From positions 3,341,501 to 3,405,500 of the forward strand of contig NZ_CP013023.1 in assembly GCF_001421015.2 (NCBI RefSeq): a DNA stretch of 64,000 nucleotides, in the 5' to 3' direction. This DNA is from Paenibacillus bovis (GTDB taxonomy: Bacteria; Bacillota; Bacilli; Paenibacillales; Paenibacillaceae). Positions 35,148 to 43,032 of this stretch are shown here, piece by piece. A program made the position numbers and the translations under genes. The notes below the pieces were generated by a model. That model searched no databases. It was not told the origin of the DNA and saw nothing but the letters and a program-made list of their open reading frames with translations. How positions within the stretch are numbered: position 1 is the first letter of the stretch; each line of letters opens with the position of its first letter.

Positions 35148-35621
35148 TTATTTATTAACAGCGAATATTTTGATTGTTCCATCAAATAATCCCATCCAGA
35201 TAGCACCCCGCTCCAGTCCTACGCCTTGCCAGTTTACAATCAGGTTCTTCTCTCTTTGAACCAAGAGTGCTTTTCTGACTTCAGGAGTTAGAATCTGATT
35301 GTACTTTTGGATGAATTGGCTTTTGTTTTTGATTTTCATCGTTTGGCCATCGCTGTTCATGCGTAGCGGGTAGTTGACCATAGTAGCAACAGCTTTTTTA
35401 TTGTTATGCTGTACAGCATACTTTAAATGATTGAAAAAAGTATGGAATTGAGCTGGGCTATCTATGCCTGCATTGGCATATGGATTGGCTACAGCTGCAG
35501 AAGACGCTACGATCGGCTTTGCAGAATGAATAGCGGACTGCGCGGATACCTGACTTCCCATGGATACAGACAGTAAAGCGGCGCCGAGTATAATGGTTGG
35601 TTTGTACATTCTTTGTTTCAT
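35148..35621 (-). CDS. Small secreted protein of unknown function, NTF2/SnoaL-like
   Basis: The protein has 157 residues and a signal peptide (cut near VSA-Q). The mature part FHTFFNHLKYAVQHNNKKAVATMVNYPL ... NLIVNWQGVGLERGAIWMG resembles small NTF2-like secreted proteins of proteobacteria and Bacillota. The match is only by pattern, so the fold is inferred. The ATG has GGGAGGAACT upstream. Its promoter region holds one copy of the 26-bp palindrome, 104 bases before the start, as for the two paralogues. Confidence 0.75.
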   Translation of the reverse strand: MKQRMYKPTIILGAALLSVSMGSQVSAQSAIHSAKPIVASSAAVANPYANAGIDSPAQFHTFFNHLKYAVQHNNKKAVATMVNYPLRMNSDGQTMKIKNKSQFIQKYNQILTPEVRKALLVQREKNLIVNWQGVGLERGAIWMGLFDGTIKIFAVNK

Positions 35622-35724
35622 TATTTAGTTCCTCCCTGTAGTTGGTGTAATTAGTCTACATGAATCACTATACAGGTACGTTGTGTACTTCAAGTGTACA
35701 TCATGTGTATAAAAGATAATAATT

Positions 35725-35750
35725 ATATACATAATAATAGTTATGTAAAC
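35725..35750. promoter_or_regulatory. 26-bp palindrome, copy 3, in front of the small secreted protein gene
   Basis: ATATACATAA-N6-TTATGTAAAC. The right arm is perfect and the left arm matches 8 of 10. It is centred about 116 bases upstream of the start codon of the secreted protein gene, and just outside the terminator of paralogue B. Confidence 0.6.
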
Positions 35751-35765
35751 TTAACGGTATAAAAT

Positions 35766-35796
35766 AGCCACCTTACCGATTATAGGCAAGGTGGCT
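35766..35796 (-). terminator. Terminator downstream of paralogue B
   Basis: AGCCACCTT pairs perfectly with AAGGTGGCT over a 13-base loop. On the minus strand ATTTTA follows. It is 126 bases after the stop codon. Confidence 0.7.
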
Positions 35797-35921
35797 GTCC
35801 TACTAATAAAATCATTCACCTGATTAAAAGGATTTATTTAAAACAATTCATACTAAGCCATGCCGGCCGATAGCAACCAGTCTGATTAGCTATACTACTG
35901 TAGAATGGCTATACTCTACCA

Positions 35922-36281
35922 TTATTGTCCACCTTTGCGGGCTGTGTAGAATTCAGCCGCTTTTTGCAGCATTTGCTGTAAGGAACCAAACTGGGTATTC
36001 TGACTCACCTGGCTGTCCATTTGTTCAGCGGGCACCTGTTTGATCTTTTCCGGAGAATCCGTAGTTGAGCCAAGGCCTGTTTTCTGTAGCAACTCGCCGA
36101 TCGATTGGAACGGAGTATGCTTTTGCATAAATTCCGGAGTTAGCAGTTTGTCGAGCGGCAGCTTTTGAATAATCTGATCCAGAGGCAACTTGCCTAGCAT
36201 TCCCATCATTCCGCCGGATGAATTGCCACCCTCACCTTTATTGTTAAGCAACCCTTTCAAATCTCCAAGATTAAAACCCAT
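35922..36281 (-). CDS. Conserved small protein of unknown function, paralogue B
   Basis: This 119-residue protein is a paralogue of the gene at 26084-26452 with the same layout: NLGDLKGLL, a Gly/Met-rich segment, LPLDQIIQKLPLDKLLTPEFMQ and SQNTQFGSLQQMLQKAAEFYTAR. No signal peptide or membrane helix is visible. The start has AAGGAGGAAAAC upstream. A palindrome copy lies 152 bases upstream. I do not know the function. The shared operator and the conserved helical core suggest a stress- or stationary-phase protein, which is only a guess. Confidence 0.85.
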   Translation of the reverse strand: MGFNLGDLKGLLNNKGEGGNSSGGMMGMLGKLPLDQIIQKLPLDKLLTPEFMQKHTPFQSIGELLQKTGLGSTTDSPEKIKQVPAEQMDSQVSQNTQFGSLQQMLQKAAEFYTARKGGQ

Positions 36282-36624
36282 AATGTTTTCCTCCTTGTCT
36301 GATCTTCCAGTTACGTATTACTACTTTGTTAAAGAAACAAAGTAGTTTTCTCTACTCCTTACCCGTAATCCATCCAACTGATAGCGCTAAAACAGATTAA
36401 CTAGCTTGGATCGCTCTTGTGACATATTTATAGTTTACATAATTAATAATATGTTAATTAAAAAAACGAGAAAATGTAACAGTAAAAATTCTAAAGATTT
36501 TATAAAATCTGTCTCGTAAGAAATCAACTGATTAAAATAATAATTTGGATATAAAATACATTAATGGATTTTTATTAAATAAAAAATAAGTTAACAAGTG
36601 GTCACGACGGATGTTTATATGCCC
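36282..36624. other. AT-rich region upstream of paralogue B
   Basis: No gene is visible. It contains palindrome copy 4 (36433-36458). The rest is very AT-rich. It should hold the promoter of paralogue B. Confidence 0.55.
36433..36458. promoter_or_regulatory. 26-bp palindrome, copy 4, upstream of paralogue B
   Basis: GTTTACATAA-N6-ATATGTTAAT. The left arm is perfect and the right arm matches 6 to 7 of 10. It lies 152 bases before the start codon. Confidence 0.55.
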
Positions 36625-37116
36625 TTAAAACAAAAATAGCGTATAATTTATATTATACGCTATTTTTTGGGGCGGATATTCTATGGATCTAAGATTAGCT
36701 ATTTGCAAAGAAAAACAATTCTTTCCGAAGATTCTACTCACTCTCTGTATCTCTTCCAGTAAATCATCTGTATACTGTAAGCAATACTTCGCAAATTTAG
36801 TACACTCTTTAATATGCCCTGGACTACAATCAAGTACCCATCTAAGTTTCTCAAACGATCGAAGCAGTAGTAGTTTTGTTGTCTCTCTGAGTATAGAAAC
36901 ATTCAAACCGTAACCTTCACAAAAAGCATGGAACCCTTCCTCGTCAGGTGTGCCATCGCGATACTGTGTCAGAATTAATCGGATCAAATCACCACGCGGT
37001 ACTGGATAGACTTCGGTAGCTCCCCAATCGATTAAAGTGATGAATGTTGAATCATTATCTATTTCGTTATCGTTTTGCCCATTATTACAGTAATCCCCTC
37101 CGCTACTCGGCCCCAA
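36625..37116 (-). pseudogene. Remnant of an aminoglycoside-phosphotransferase-like gene
   Basis: The 163-codon frame contains TFITLIDWGATEVYPVPRGDLIRLI, the metal-binding end (DWG-type, Asp) of a phosphotransferase (APH/choline kinase fold), followed by a helical part. The ATP loop and the HGDLxxxN catalytic loop, which should precede it, are missing, and the first 25 codons look like unrelated Asn/Asp-rich sequence. The frame also runs straight through a perfect terminator hairpin at 36632-36667, so the true stop has been lost by a frameshift or point change. I read it as a decayed gene fragment. Confidence 0.65.
36632..36667. terminator. Strong terminator hairpin overlapping the phosphotransferase remnant
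   Basis: A perfect 15-base inverted repeat (AAAAATAGCGTATAA) has a six-base loop, with A/T runs on both sides. It lies inside the last codons of the remnant frame. Confidence 0.85.
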
Positions 37117-37175
37117 ACGCTCAACGCAATTGCATGAACTATCACGTCATTCACCGGCTTCATATCCAGTCCTTC

Positions 37176-38081
37176 TTATACATAATAAGTACGAACCACA
37201 ATATCTTGATCATGGTTACCAAATCCCGCGCCATACAGAGTTAACCCTCCTACGTGAGCTGCATCCTCTTCCACGGCAAAGCGCAACGTCCAATAAGATT
37301 CCTGCAAATTCAGATCAGCGATCGTTACATCCGACATCCGTTCTTCATCCATATACGTTCCCGATCTATCCATGCGAATCGTCTTGAGCAAGCCGTACTG
37401 ATTCAGATTCCGATGCCACCACTCCGGAGTATATTTGCCGCGTGCGGCTCTGCCGAAATCCGCCGGGCTGGTCCATGTACCGAGCCGAGTGCCATTGAAT
37501 GTAAAAGTGATATCCGACAGCCAGGTGTCTCTCAGTCCTGGCGCTTCCGAAGCGATTTCCATCGAGATCTCGATCTGTTCCACAATCTGTTCCCGCTTCA
37601 GTGGATTGCGCAGCTTGTATTCCACATACCCTTTGGCGAACCAAAGAATAGCAGCCTGTACACGTTCAGGGTCGTGAAAATAACCCGGATCATCCCATAC
37701 CCCCAGTTCTTTTTCCAACGTACCGATTCCGCAGGTTGGATACACTTCACAACCGGTATAATGACCTACCGGAATATGATGCTCTGTGATGCCATTCAAG
37801 CGTGAAGAGGAAGGCAGCATAATCTGAATACTGTCCTGTACAAGAAAGCACAGTTTATGGGTCCCTCCCTCTCTTCGCACCCTGCGACTGCTTATTATTC
37901 CTGCCGCCTCCAATTTGCGTACATGCATAGTTACTATAGATGGACTGAGCTGCAGCATGGCGGCGATTTCCTTGACACTTTTCTCACTGCTCACGAGGAA
38001 CTCCATGATCTTCCATCTGACCTCGCTTGCTAGTGCTTCATATACAGGTAGATATTGCAATTGGCCATCCGTTTTTAACAT
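37176..38081 (-). CDS. ArsR-family transcriptional regulator with C-terminal sensor domain
   Basis: The protein has 301 residues from the ATG at 38081, which has AAGGGGAA upstream. A GTG at 38117 would add 12 residues without a ribosome site. The N-terminal winged helix (about 10-85) has VRWKIMEFLVSSEKSVKEIAAML as helices and QLSPSIVTMHVRKLEAAGII as the recognition helix. The C-terminal 200 residues contain YTGCEVYPTCGIG and a beta-rich end (ITFTFNGTRLGTWTSPAD), probably a ligand-binding sandwich. This two-domain form is common next to glycosidase genes in Paenibacillus. It is divergent from the GH43 gene, and two TGAATTCA palindromes lie between them. Confidence 0.9.
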   Translation of the reverse strand: MLKTDGQLQYLPVYEALASEVRWKIMEFLVSSEKSVKEIAAMLQLSPSIVTMHVRKLEAAGIISSRRVRREGGTHKLCFLVQDSIQIMLPSSSRLNGITEHHIPVGHYTGCEVYPTCGIGTLEKELGVWDDPGYFHDPERVQAAILWFAKGYVEYKLRNPLKREQIVEQIEISMEIASEAPGLRDTWLSDITFTFNGTRLGTWTSPADFGRAARGKYTPEWWHRNLNQYGLLKTIRMDRSGTYMDEERMSDVTIADLNLQESYWTLRFAVEEDAAHVGGLTLYGAGFGNHDQDIVVRTYYV

Positions 38082-38108
38082 GGATATATTCCCCTTCAGC
38101 TCGAGTGA

Positions 38109-38116
38109 TGAATTCA
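38109..38116. promoter_or_regulatory. TGAATTCA palindrome, candidate operator 1
   Basis: It lies in the divergent promoter region between the ArsR-type regulator and GH43, 28 bases before the regulator ATG. It is one of two identical eight-base palindromes 109 bases apart. Confidence 0.4.
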
Positions 38117-38216
38117 CATTTATATGAATTTAACTCAATTCGGTTAATGAAGCAACGCTCAATGTATTGAAAGTGATCTGCTGCTGGTGTTTAATGATAA
38201 GGGCTGCAGCCTTTGA

Positions 38217-38226
38217 ATGAATTCAT
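38217..38226. promoter_or_regulatory. ATGAATTCAT palindrome, candidate operator 2
   Basis: This ten-base perfect palindrome lies 54 bases before the GH43 start codon, where a repressor could block the promoter. The core is identical to the copy at 38109. Confidence 0.45.
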
Positions 38227-38279
38227 CTGACAACCATACTTCTCGACGATTAGACAGCACAATACAATGAGGTGACAGC

Positions 38280-39776
38280 GTGCGTTACAACAATCCGGTT
38301 ATCAAAGGATTTTACCCTGATCCAAGTGTATGCAAGGTGGACGATACTTATTATCTCGTCTGCAGTTCGTTTCAGTACTTTCCGGGCATTCCCTTATTTG
38401 AAAGTAAGGATTTGATTAATTGGAAGCAAATCGGACACTGCCTGACCCGTCCTACTCAGATTCAGCTGGAACAGATAAGCAGCTCGGGTGGTGTGTTTGC
38501 GCCTACAATCCGCTACGATCAGGGGCGCTTTTATGTAACAACAACCAATGACACAACCAGACAGAATTTTTATATATGGACCGATAATATTTATGGCGAA
38601 TGGTCGGAGCCGGTATTTGTAGATCAGGGCGGAATCGATCCCGACCTTTATTTCGAAGAAGATCGTGTGTATTTCATGAGTAATGGCGAAGATGATGAGG
38701 GTATTCCTGGCATTGTGCAGTGCCAGATTGATATTGCATCCGGGCGCAAGTTGACGCCAAGTCGCACAATCTGGCAGGGATCCGGCGGGCGGTATCTTGA
38801 GAGTCCGCATATGTACAAAATCAATGGCCGCTATTACCTGCTCGCTGCAGAAGGTGGCACCGAGTATGGACATATGGAGACATACGCCCGCAGTCACTCG
38901 GTAAATGGCCCTTTTGAAGCTTATCCACTCAATCCGGTGCTGACCAATCGGAATCTAGGTGGTTATGAGCTGCAAGGTGTGGGCCACGCGGATCTGATCG
39001 AAGATCGTCAAGGAAACTGGTGGCTGCTGCATCTGGCATTCAGACAGATTGGGCGCTGGCAGACTTATCATCACTTGGGTCGCGAAGTGTTTTTGACTCC
39101 GGTCACTTTTGATGAAGAGGGTTGGTTTACGGCAGGTCATGAAGGTACGACTTTGATGACATTTGAAAGTGATCGTCTTCCGGACAGTCTGATCCAAGCG
39201 GAACAGAAGCTGTATACCTTTGATAATACTGATTGGAATATTGACTGGTGTTATCTTCGTCACCCTTCGTTCGCCAATTATACATTGGAGCCTAATAGAC
39301 TTTTATTGCGTGGAAATGAAACTACGCTGAACGAGGCGGGTTCGCCTACTTTCATCGGTATCCGGCAAAAGGATTTTGATGCAGAGATCTCGTGTGACTT
39401 GCAAGTTCACGCCGGACAGGCAGGAATCACCCTCTATATGGATGAGCAGCATCATTATGATTTGAGTGTGGATAGAGATGATTCGGGATGCAAGGTCATC
39501 CAGCAGCTCACGATTGGCAGTATCCGCTCCATACCGAATGAAGCAGCTTTTGCGCTGGATAATAATCAATCAGTGACACTCATCATCCGGGCAGAACGTG
39601 AACGATATAGATTCTTCGCTTGTATAGAGGATCAGGAGATTCCGCTGGGCAGCGCGCAGACGAAGTATCTTTCTTCCGAAGTAGCGGGCGGATTTACAGG
39701 TGTGGTTATCGGCTTGTATGCGTCGGGCATAGGCTCAACGGCGACATTTTCCAATTTCCAAATACAATATATATGA
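38280..39776 (+). CDS. Glycoside hydrolase family 43, beta-xylosidase/alpha-arabinofuranosidase
   Basis: The protein has 498 residues and lacks a signal peptide, so it acts in the cytosol on imported oligosaccharides. The five-bladed propeller carries the catalytic base Asp14 (GFYPDPSVCKVDDTYY), the pKa-modulating Asp120 (GGIDPDLYF) and the acid Glu174 (YLESPHMYK). The C-terminal beta-sandwich (about 320-498) contains LEPNRLLLRGNE and GITLYMDEQHHYDLSV. This is the XynB-type two-domain form of about 500-535 residues. The start is GTG with GAGGTG upstream. It is divergent from an ArsR-type regulator, which probably controls it. Confidence 0.95.
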   Translation: MRYNNPVIKGFYPDPSVCKVDDTYYLVCSSFQYFPGIPLFESKDLINWKQIGHCLTRPTQIQLEQISSSGGVFAPTIRYDQGRFYVTTTNDTTRQNFYIWTDNIYGEWSEPVFVDQGGIDPDLYFEEDRVYFMSNGEDDEGIPGIVQCQIDIASGRKLTPSRTIWQGSGGRYLESPHMYKINGRYYLLAAEGGTEYGHMETYARSHSVNGPFEAYPLNPVLTNRNLGGYELQGVGHADLIEDRQGNWWLLHLAFRQIGRWQTYHHLGREVFLTPVTFDEEGWFTAGHEGTTLMTFESDRLPDSLIQAEQKLYTFDNTDWNIDWCYLRHPSFANYTLEPNRLLLRGNETTLNEAGSPTFIGIRQKDFDAEISCDLQVHAGQAGITLYMDEQHHYDLSVDRDDSGCKVIQQLTIGSIRSIPNEAAFALDNNQSVTLIIRAERERYRFFACIEDQEIPLGSAQTKYLSSEVAGGFTGVVIGLYASGIGSTATFSNFQIQYI

Positions 39777-39816
39777 AGAATCAGTAGTTATATCGACAGA
39801 TCCATTTTATGAAAAG

Positions 39817-39852
39817 AAGCCCCAAGACCTTTAAACAAAGGTTCTGGGGCTT
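39817..39852. terminator. Bidirectional terminator after GH43
   Basis: AAGCCCCA-AG-ACCTTT pairs with AAAGGT-TC-TGGGGCTT (14 of 16), followed by AATTTTT. It lies between convergent genes. Confidence 0.88.
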
Positions 39853-39879
39853 AATTTTTGTGATTGTTCGAATACTTCG

Positions 39880-40329
39880 TTATCCTTCGTTCGCCTGATA
39901 GGTTCCTTCTATATTGATATACACCCTGGAATCTGCCGAAATGGCTACCCGATATTCAGTTAGACCTTCAGTGCCCTCTTCTGGCTGAAAATTAACACTG
40001 CTTCCTCGTTCGCCATTTTCCACAATATCTACATGCACAGGTACCCATTCCCCTTTTTGCTGGCTATACCGCTCATAGGAGATAACAGTTCTGGCTTCCT
40101 CCGGCTGGTGTACTTCAATATACACCCATGCATCGGCAACTGCGTATACATCCGCAGCGAACTGCAAGTCACCCGGCTGAAGCTCATAGTATTCATAAAT
40201 AATTCCCATGCCTGCTTGTGGAGACACGCCTCGCTCTGCATCTGTTCCCTCTGCTCCAACCGTTCCACTTCCGGACAACGACAGCACCAATAATAAAGCG
40301 ATAAACAAAAACCTGTTTATACCCTTCAT
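39880..40329 (-). CDS. Secreted protein of unknown function
   Basis: The protein has 149 residues from the ATG at 40329, with GGGAGG six bases upstream. It has a signal peptide (LFIALLLVLSLSGSGTVGA) and a mature beta-rich domain (YYELQPGDLQFAADVYAVADAWVYIEVH ... YRVAISADSRVYINIEG). The fold may be a small Ig-like or lectin-like sandwich. I do not recognise the family. It is monocistronic. Confidence 0.75.
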   Translation of the reverse strand: MKGINRFLFIALLLVLSLSGSGTVGAEGTDAERGVSPQAGMGIIYEYYELQPGDLQFAADVYAVADAWVYIEVHQPEEARTVISYERYSQQKGEWVPVHVDIVENGERGSSVNFQPEEGTEGLTEYRVAISADSRVYINIEGTYQANEG

Positions 40330-40520
40330 AATCAACCTCCCTCATAATTGAGAAATTCCGGTTTCCGGATGTGGGAGCAGCAGAGAAGTAAACCGAATTT
40401 ATACTTATTTTACCATATTAACCATGTGATAATTTATGGTTTGTGTAAATTAAGTGGAAATAATATTGCGTACACACGATACGACTTCGTGACATCATAT
40501 ATACAACAAAAAAATGGAGC

Positions 40521-41261
40521 TTAGAATATTCCCAGACCTGTGAGTAATGTCCAGATACCCGATAGTATAATCAGACCCAGCGAGTATTTTTTGAATTTTT
40601 GTTCATTTAAACGTCGTACCGCTTTGGCTCCGATCCATGTCCCGATAAACATCACCGGCAGCATCCACAAAAGATACACACTCAGCTCTTGATCGATCAA
40701 TCCGCTATAGGCAAACGTGACGGTAGTGACAGCATTCAAGATCACGCCTACCAGAGCCAGATTTGCCCGAAACATCTGCTTCGACATGCCCTGATTCGAT
40801 AACATCAATGCCATGGGCGGGCCGCTGACCGATATACTCCCATTCAGCACACCGCTAATCGCACCGGCGGAGATATAAGCCACTTTTTCATTCGCAATCG
40901 GAATAGATCGGCCGCTGATCAGAAAAATGGCAAACACGGTGATCAGTATACCTGTGATGATCTTAAGCGTATTCCCACTTATAATAATCAGAAATAAAGT
41001 ACCCAGCGGCGCTGTAATTACACTCGCTATAATCAACAAAGCAATTTTGCGGATATTGGCATCCCGGTGAATCGACAGGAATACGGAGAGACAAATCAAC
41101 ATACTCAAAATAACGATAATCGGTACCGCTCGCTGGATCGGCATAAACAAACTAAGCAGCGGCAGTGCGATTAATGCAAATCCAAAACTGGTCAGCCCCT
41201 GCACAAAGCTCGCAACCAGAATAATGCCGGCTCCTATCAAAATAGCCTGTAATGTAATCAT
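40521..41261 (-). CDS. TauE/SafE-family membrane permease
   Basis: The protein has 246 residues and seven to eight membrane helices. The family repeats GLTSFGFALIALPLL and GVLNGSISVSGPPMALML match the two GxxGxGxxG-like halves of the TauE/SafE fold. The family exports sulfite, sulfonates or other organic anions. The ATG at 41261 has AAGGAG upstream. The frame to 41297 has no site. No sulfur genes are nearby, so the substrate is not known. It is a single gene. Confidence 0.9.
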   Translation of the reverse strand: MITLQAILIGAGIILVASFVQGLTSFGFALIALPLLSLFMPIQRAVPIIVILSMLICLSVFLSIHRDANIRKIALLIIASVITAPLGTLFLIIISGNTLKIITGILITVFAIFLISGRSIPIANEKVAYISAGAISGVLNGSISVSGPPMALMLSNQGMSKQMFRANLALVGVILNAVTTVTFAYSGLIDQELSVYLLWMLPVMFIGTWIGAKAVRRLNEQKFKKYSLGLIILSGIWTLLTGLGIF

Positions 41262-41340
41262 ATATACTCCTTCTTGTTGAGTTGTCATAATCAGCATAAT
41301 CTATAGCGCACTGTATGATCATACTACTATTGTACACAAA

Positions 41341-41374
41341 AAAGAGAACTCTTATATCACACAGAGTTCTCTTT
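41341..41374 (-). terminator. Terminator of the DUF418-like gene
   Basis: A perfect 12-base inverted repeat (AAAGAGAACTCT) is followed by TTTTTT on the minus strand, about 50 bases after the stop codon. Confidence 0.9.
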
Positions 41375-41426
41375 AGGGTAGTGTATTATGAGTCTTTGTC
41401 TCTTTATTTCGCTGGTAGCTCAGCAG

Positions 41427-42716
41427 TTACTTTACAGGTGTAGTTACCGGCTTTGCCGAGCTGAACAATGTATCAAAGCGTCGCATCATATTCTCCAGTG
41501 GACCTGAAGGCATCCGGGAAAATAACCAGCCGATCAGCAGACCAAGCAGTACAATGATCAAGTCATGCAGCGGCAAACCTGGCATATTGTAATCTATTTT
41601 CAGTACACTGAAGATCCAGACAATAACAAATTGGAGTGCATACATTGTCAAAGCTACACGTCCTACAGCGGCAAACGGAATCAAAATGGCTGCAAACTTC
41701 TGTGCTACCAGACATGCTATACCCAATACAACAAATGCCATTCCCAGTCCAATCAGTGTCTGAAAAGTCGTTGCCGTATGTGGTGCTGTCAAAAACAGCG
41801 TATGCCAGAGTGGTATTTCGGTGTTAAACGGCCAGATTGCATATTCATCCGGTGGTGTAGCATTGTAGTTAATCACACTCAATAACCACTGCTCCCAGCG
41901 CGCGCTCCAACCCGGCAGCACAAAAGCACCCAGCAGCTTGCCAACTACCAGCATCACAATACCACTAATGGTTAGCAATACTCCTGTTTGGATACGAGTC
42001 AGATCTATACGTCCGATAGCCATACCCGCTACAAAAGCAGGAGCCAAAGCAAGTGCAGATATAGGGCCGCCGGCAATATCACTCAATAGATAAGCCCCTT
42101 TAAATATGCTCATCCCAAACAGCATTAATGGCGGTGCAAAAAATAGCAACAGTACGGCAGTTGTTACAATGGTACGTGTCGAGCGCCTAACCAATAACAG
42201 CGCCAGCACAAACAAAGCGGCATAGGCAGGCAATATAATGCCATACGGGGTATTGAGCATAATCAGCAGGTAACCGATGATATCCACAAACACCGCACGG
42301 GCAATCATGCGTGCGCGGAACGCTACCGGCTCCGATCCTCTTTCCATCATGCGCTGAGCCATGATGGAATAGGATATTCCTCCGCACAATACAAACAGCA
42401 GTGTCGTGTTACCTGCTACAATAGACGAAATAGTCAAATTGGAGCCGAAATGCTGCAAATACATCCCCAGTACAGCCAGGCCACGGGCTGCATCCAGAGC
42501 GATCAATCGTCCAGCCCCTTTTCGTCTGGATACTGTGGTTGTGCTGCGAGAACGCGATTTTATCGGTGCCGCGTTATCTACGACTTCTTCATTCGGTTGA
42601 TTCGCCACCATATCTCCTCTGGATGGCTCCCTATTGGCTGATTCTGTACCCGATGGGTCAACGTTTTCTACATATTCTCTGACGGACCTGTCTGTCCGCT
42701 GAATACTGCTTAACAA
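41427..42716 (-). CDS. DUF418/DUF1624-like polytopic membrane protein (HGSNAT/YeiB-like)
   Basis: The protein has about 430 residues and ten or more helices. The first helix carries LIALDAARGLAVLGMYLQH, the mark of the DUF418/DUF1624/heparan-alpha-glucosaminide N-acetyltransferase-like group. Later helices include LWHTLFLTAPHTATTFQTL and the C-terminal AVGRVALTMYALQ. These proteins are thought to move acyl groups to the outer face, but the substrate is unknown. I chose the TTG at 42716 because AAGGAGGAG lies six bases upstream. An ATG at 42797 gives a longer N-terminus with a weak site. It is monocistronic with its own terminator. Confidence 0.85.
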   Translation of the reverse strand: MLSSIQRTDRSVREYVENVDPSGTESANREPSRGDMVANQPNEEVVDNAAPIKSRSRSTTTVSRRKGAGRLIALDAARGLAVLGMYLQHFGSNLTISSIVAGNTTLLFVLCGGISYSIMAQRMMERGSEPVAFRARMIARAVFVDIIGYLLIMLNTPYGIILPAYAALFVLALLLVRRSTRTIVTTAVLLLFFAPPLMLFGMSIFKGAYLLSDIAGGPISALALAPAFVAGMAIGRIDLTRIQTGVLLTISGIVMLVVGKLLGAFVLPGWSARWEQWLLSVINYNATPPDEYAIWPFNTEIPLWHTLFLTAPHTATTFQTLIGLGMAFVVLGIACLVAQKFAAILIPFAAVGRVALTMYALQFVIVWIFSVLKIDYNMPGLPLHDLIIVLLGLLIGWLFSRMPSGPLENMMRRFDTLFSSAKPVTTPVK

Positions 42717-43032
42717 CTTGAACTCCTCCTTATTCCATTCCAACTTCATTACTTGCATCCTAATCCTGTAGCTACAGGCGTGATGTGCGTTCTTCATTCA
42801 ATATACTTCGCAGATGTCGCCAAAGTTTGATCAACTTGTAAACAAGATGTCACAAACGTCAGGTACGGCAGCAGGTCATAGGCAGCAGGGAACGGTAACT
42901 GTTCATGATGCAGGTCGCGGCAATATCTCCTTCTTCTCGACTCCTCCCAAGCGAATGCCATCAGAAAAGCAACCTTACCCTGACAGATCGCCGGAGTAAG
43001 GTTGCTGGTTCTCTATATTTATGAGGTTGTCT
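42717..43032. other. Intergenic region between DUF418-like and M14 peptidase genes
   Basis: The region holds the promoter and possible alternative start of the DUF418-like gene and the terminator of the M14 gene (42968-43006). I see nothing else. Confidence 0.55.
42968..43006 (-). terminator. Terminator of the M14 peptidase gene
   Basis: AGCAACCTTAC pairs perfectly with GTAAGGTTGCT over a 17-base loop and is followed by TTTTCT on the minus strand, 27 bases after the stop codon. Confidence 0.82.
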
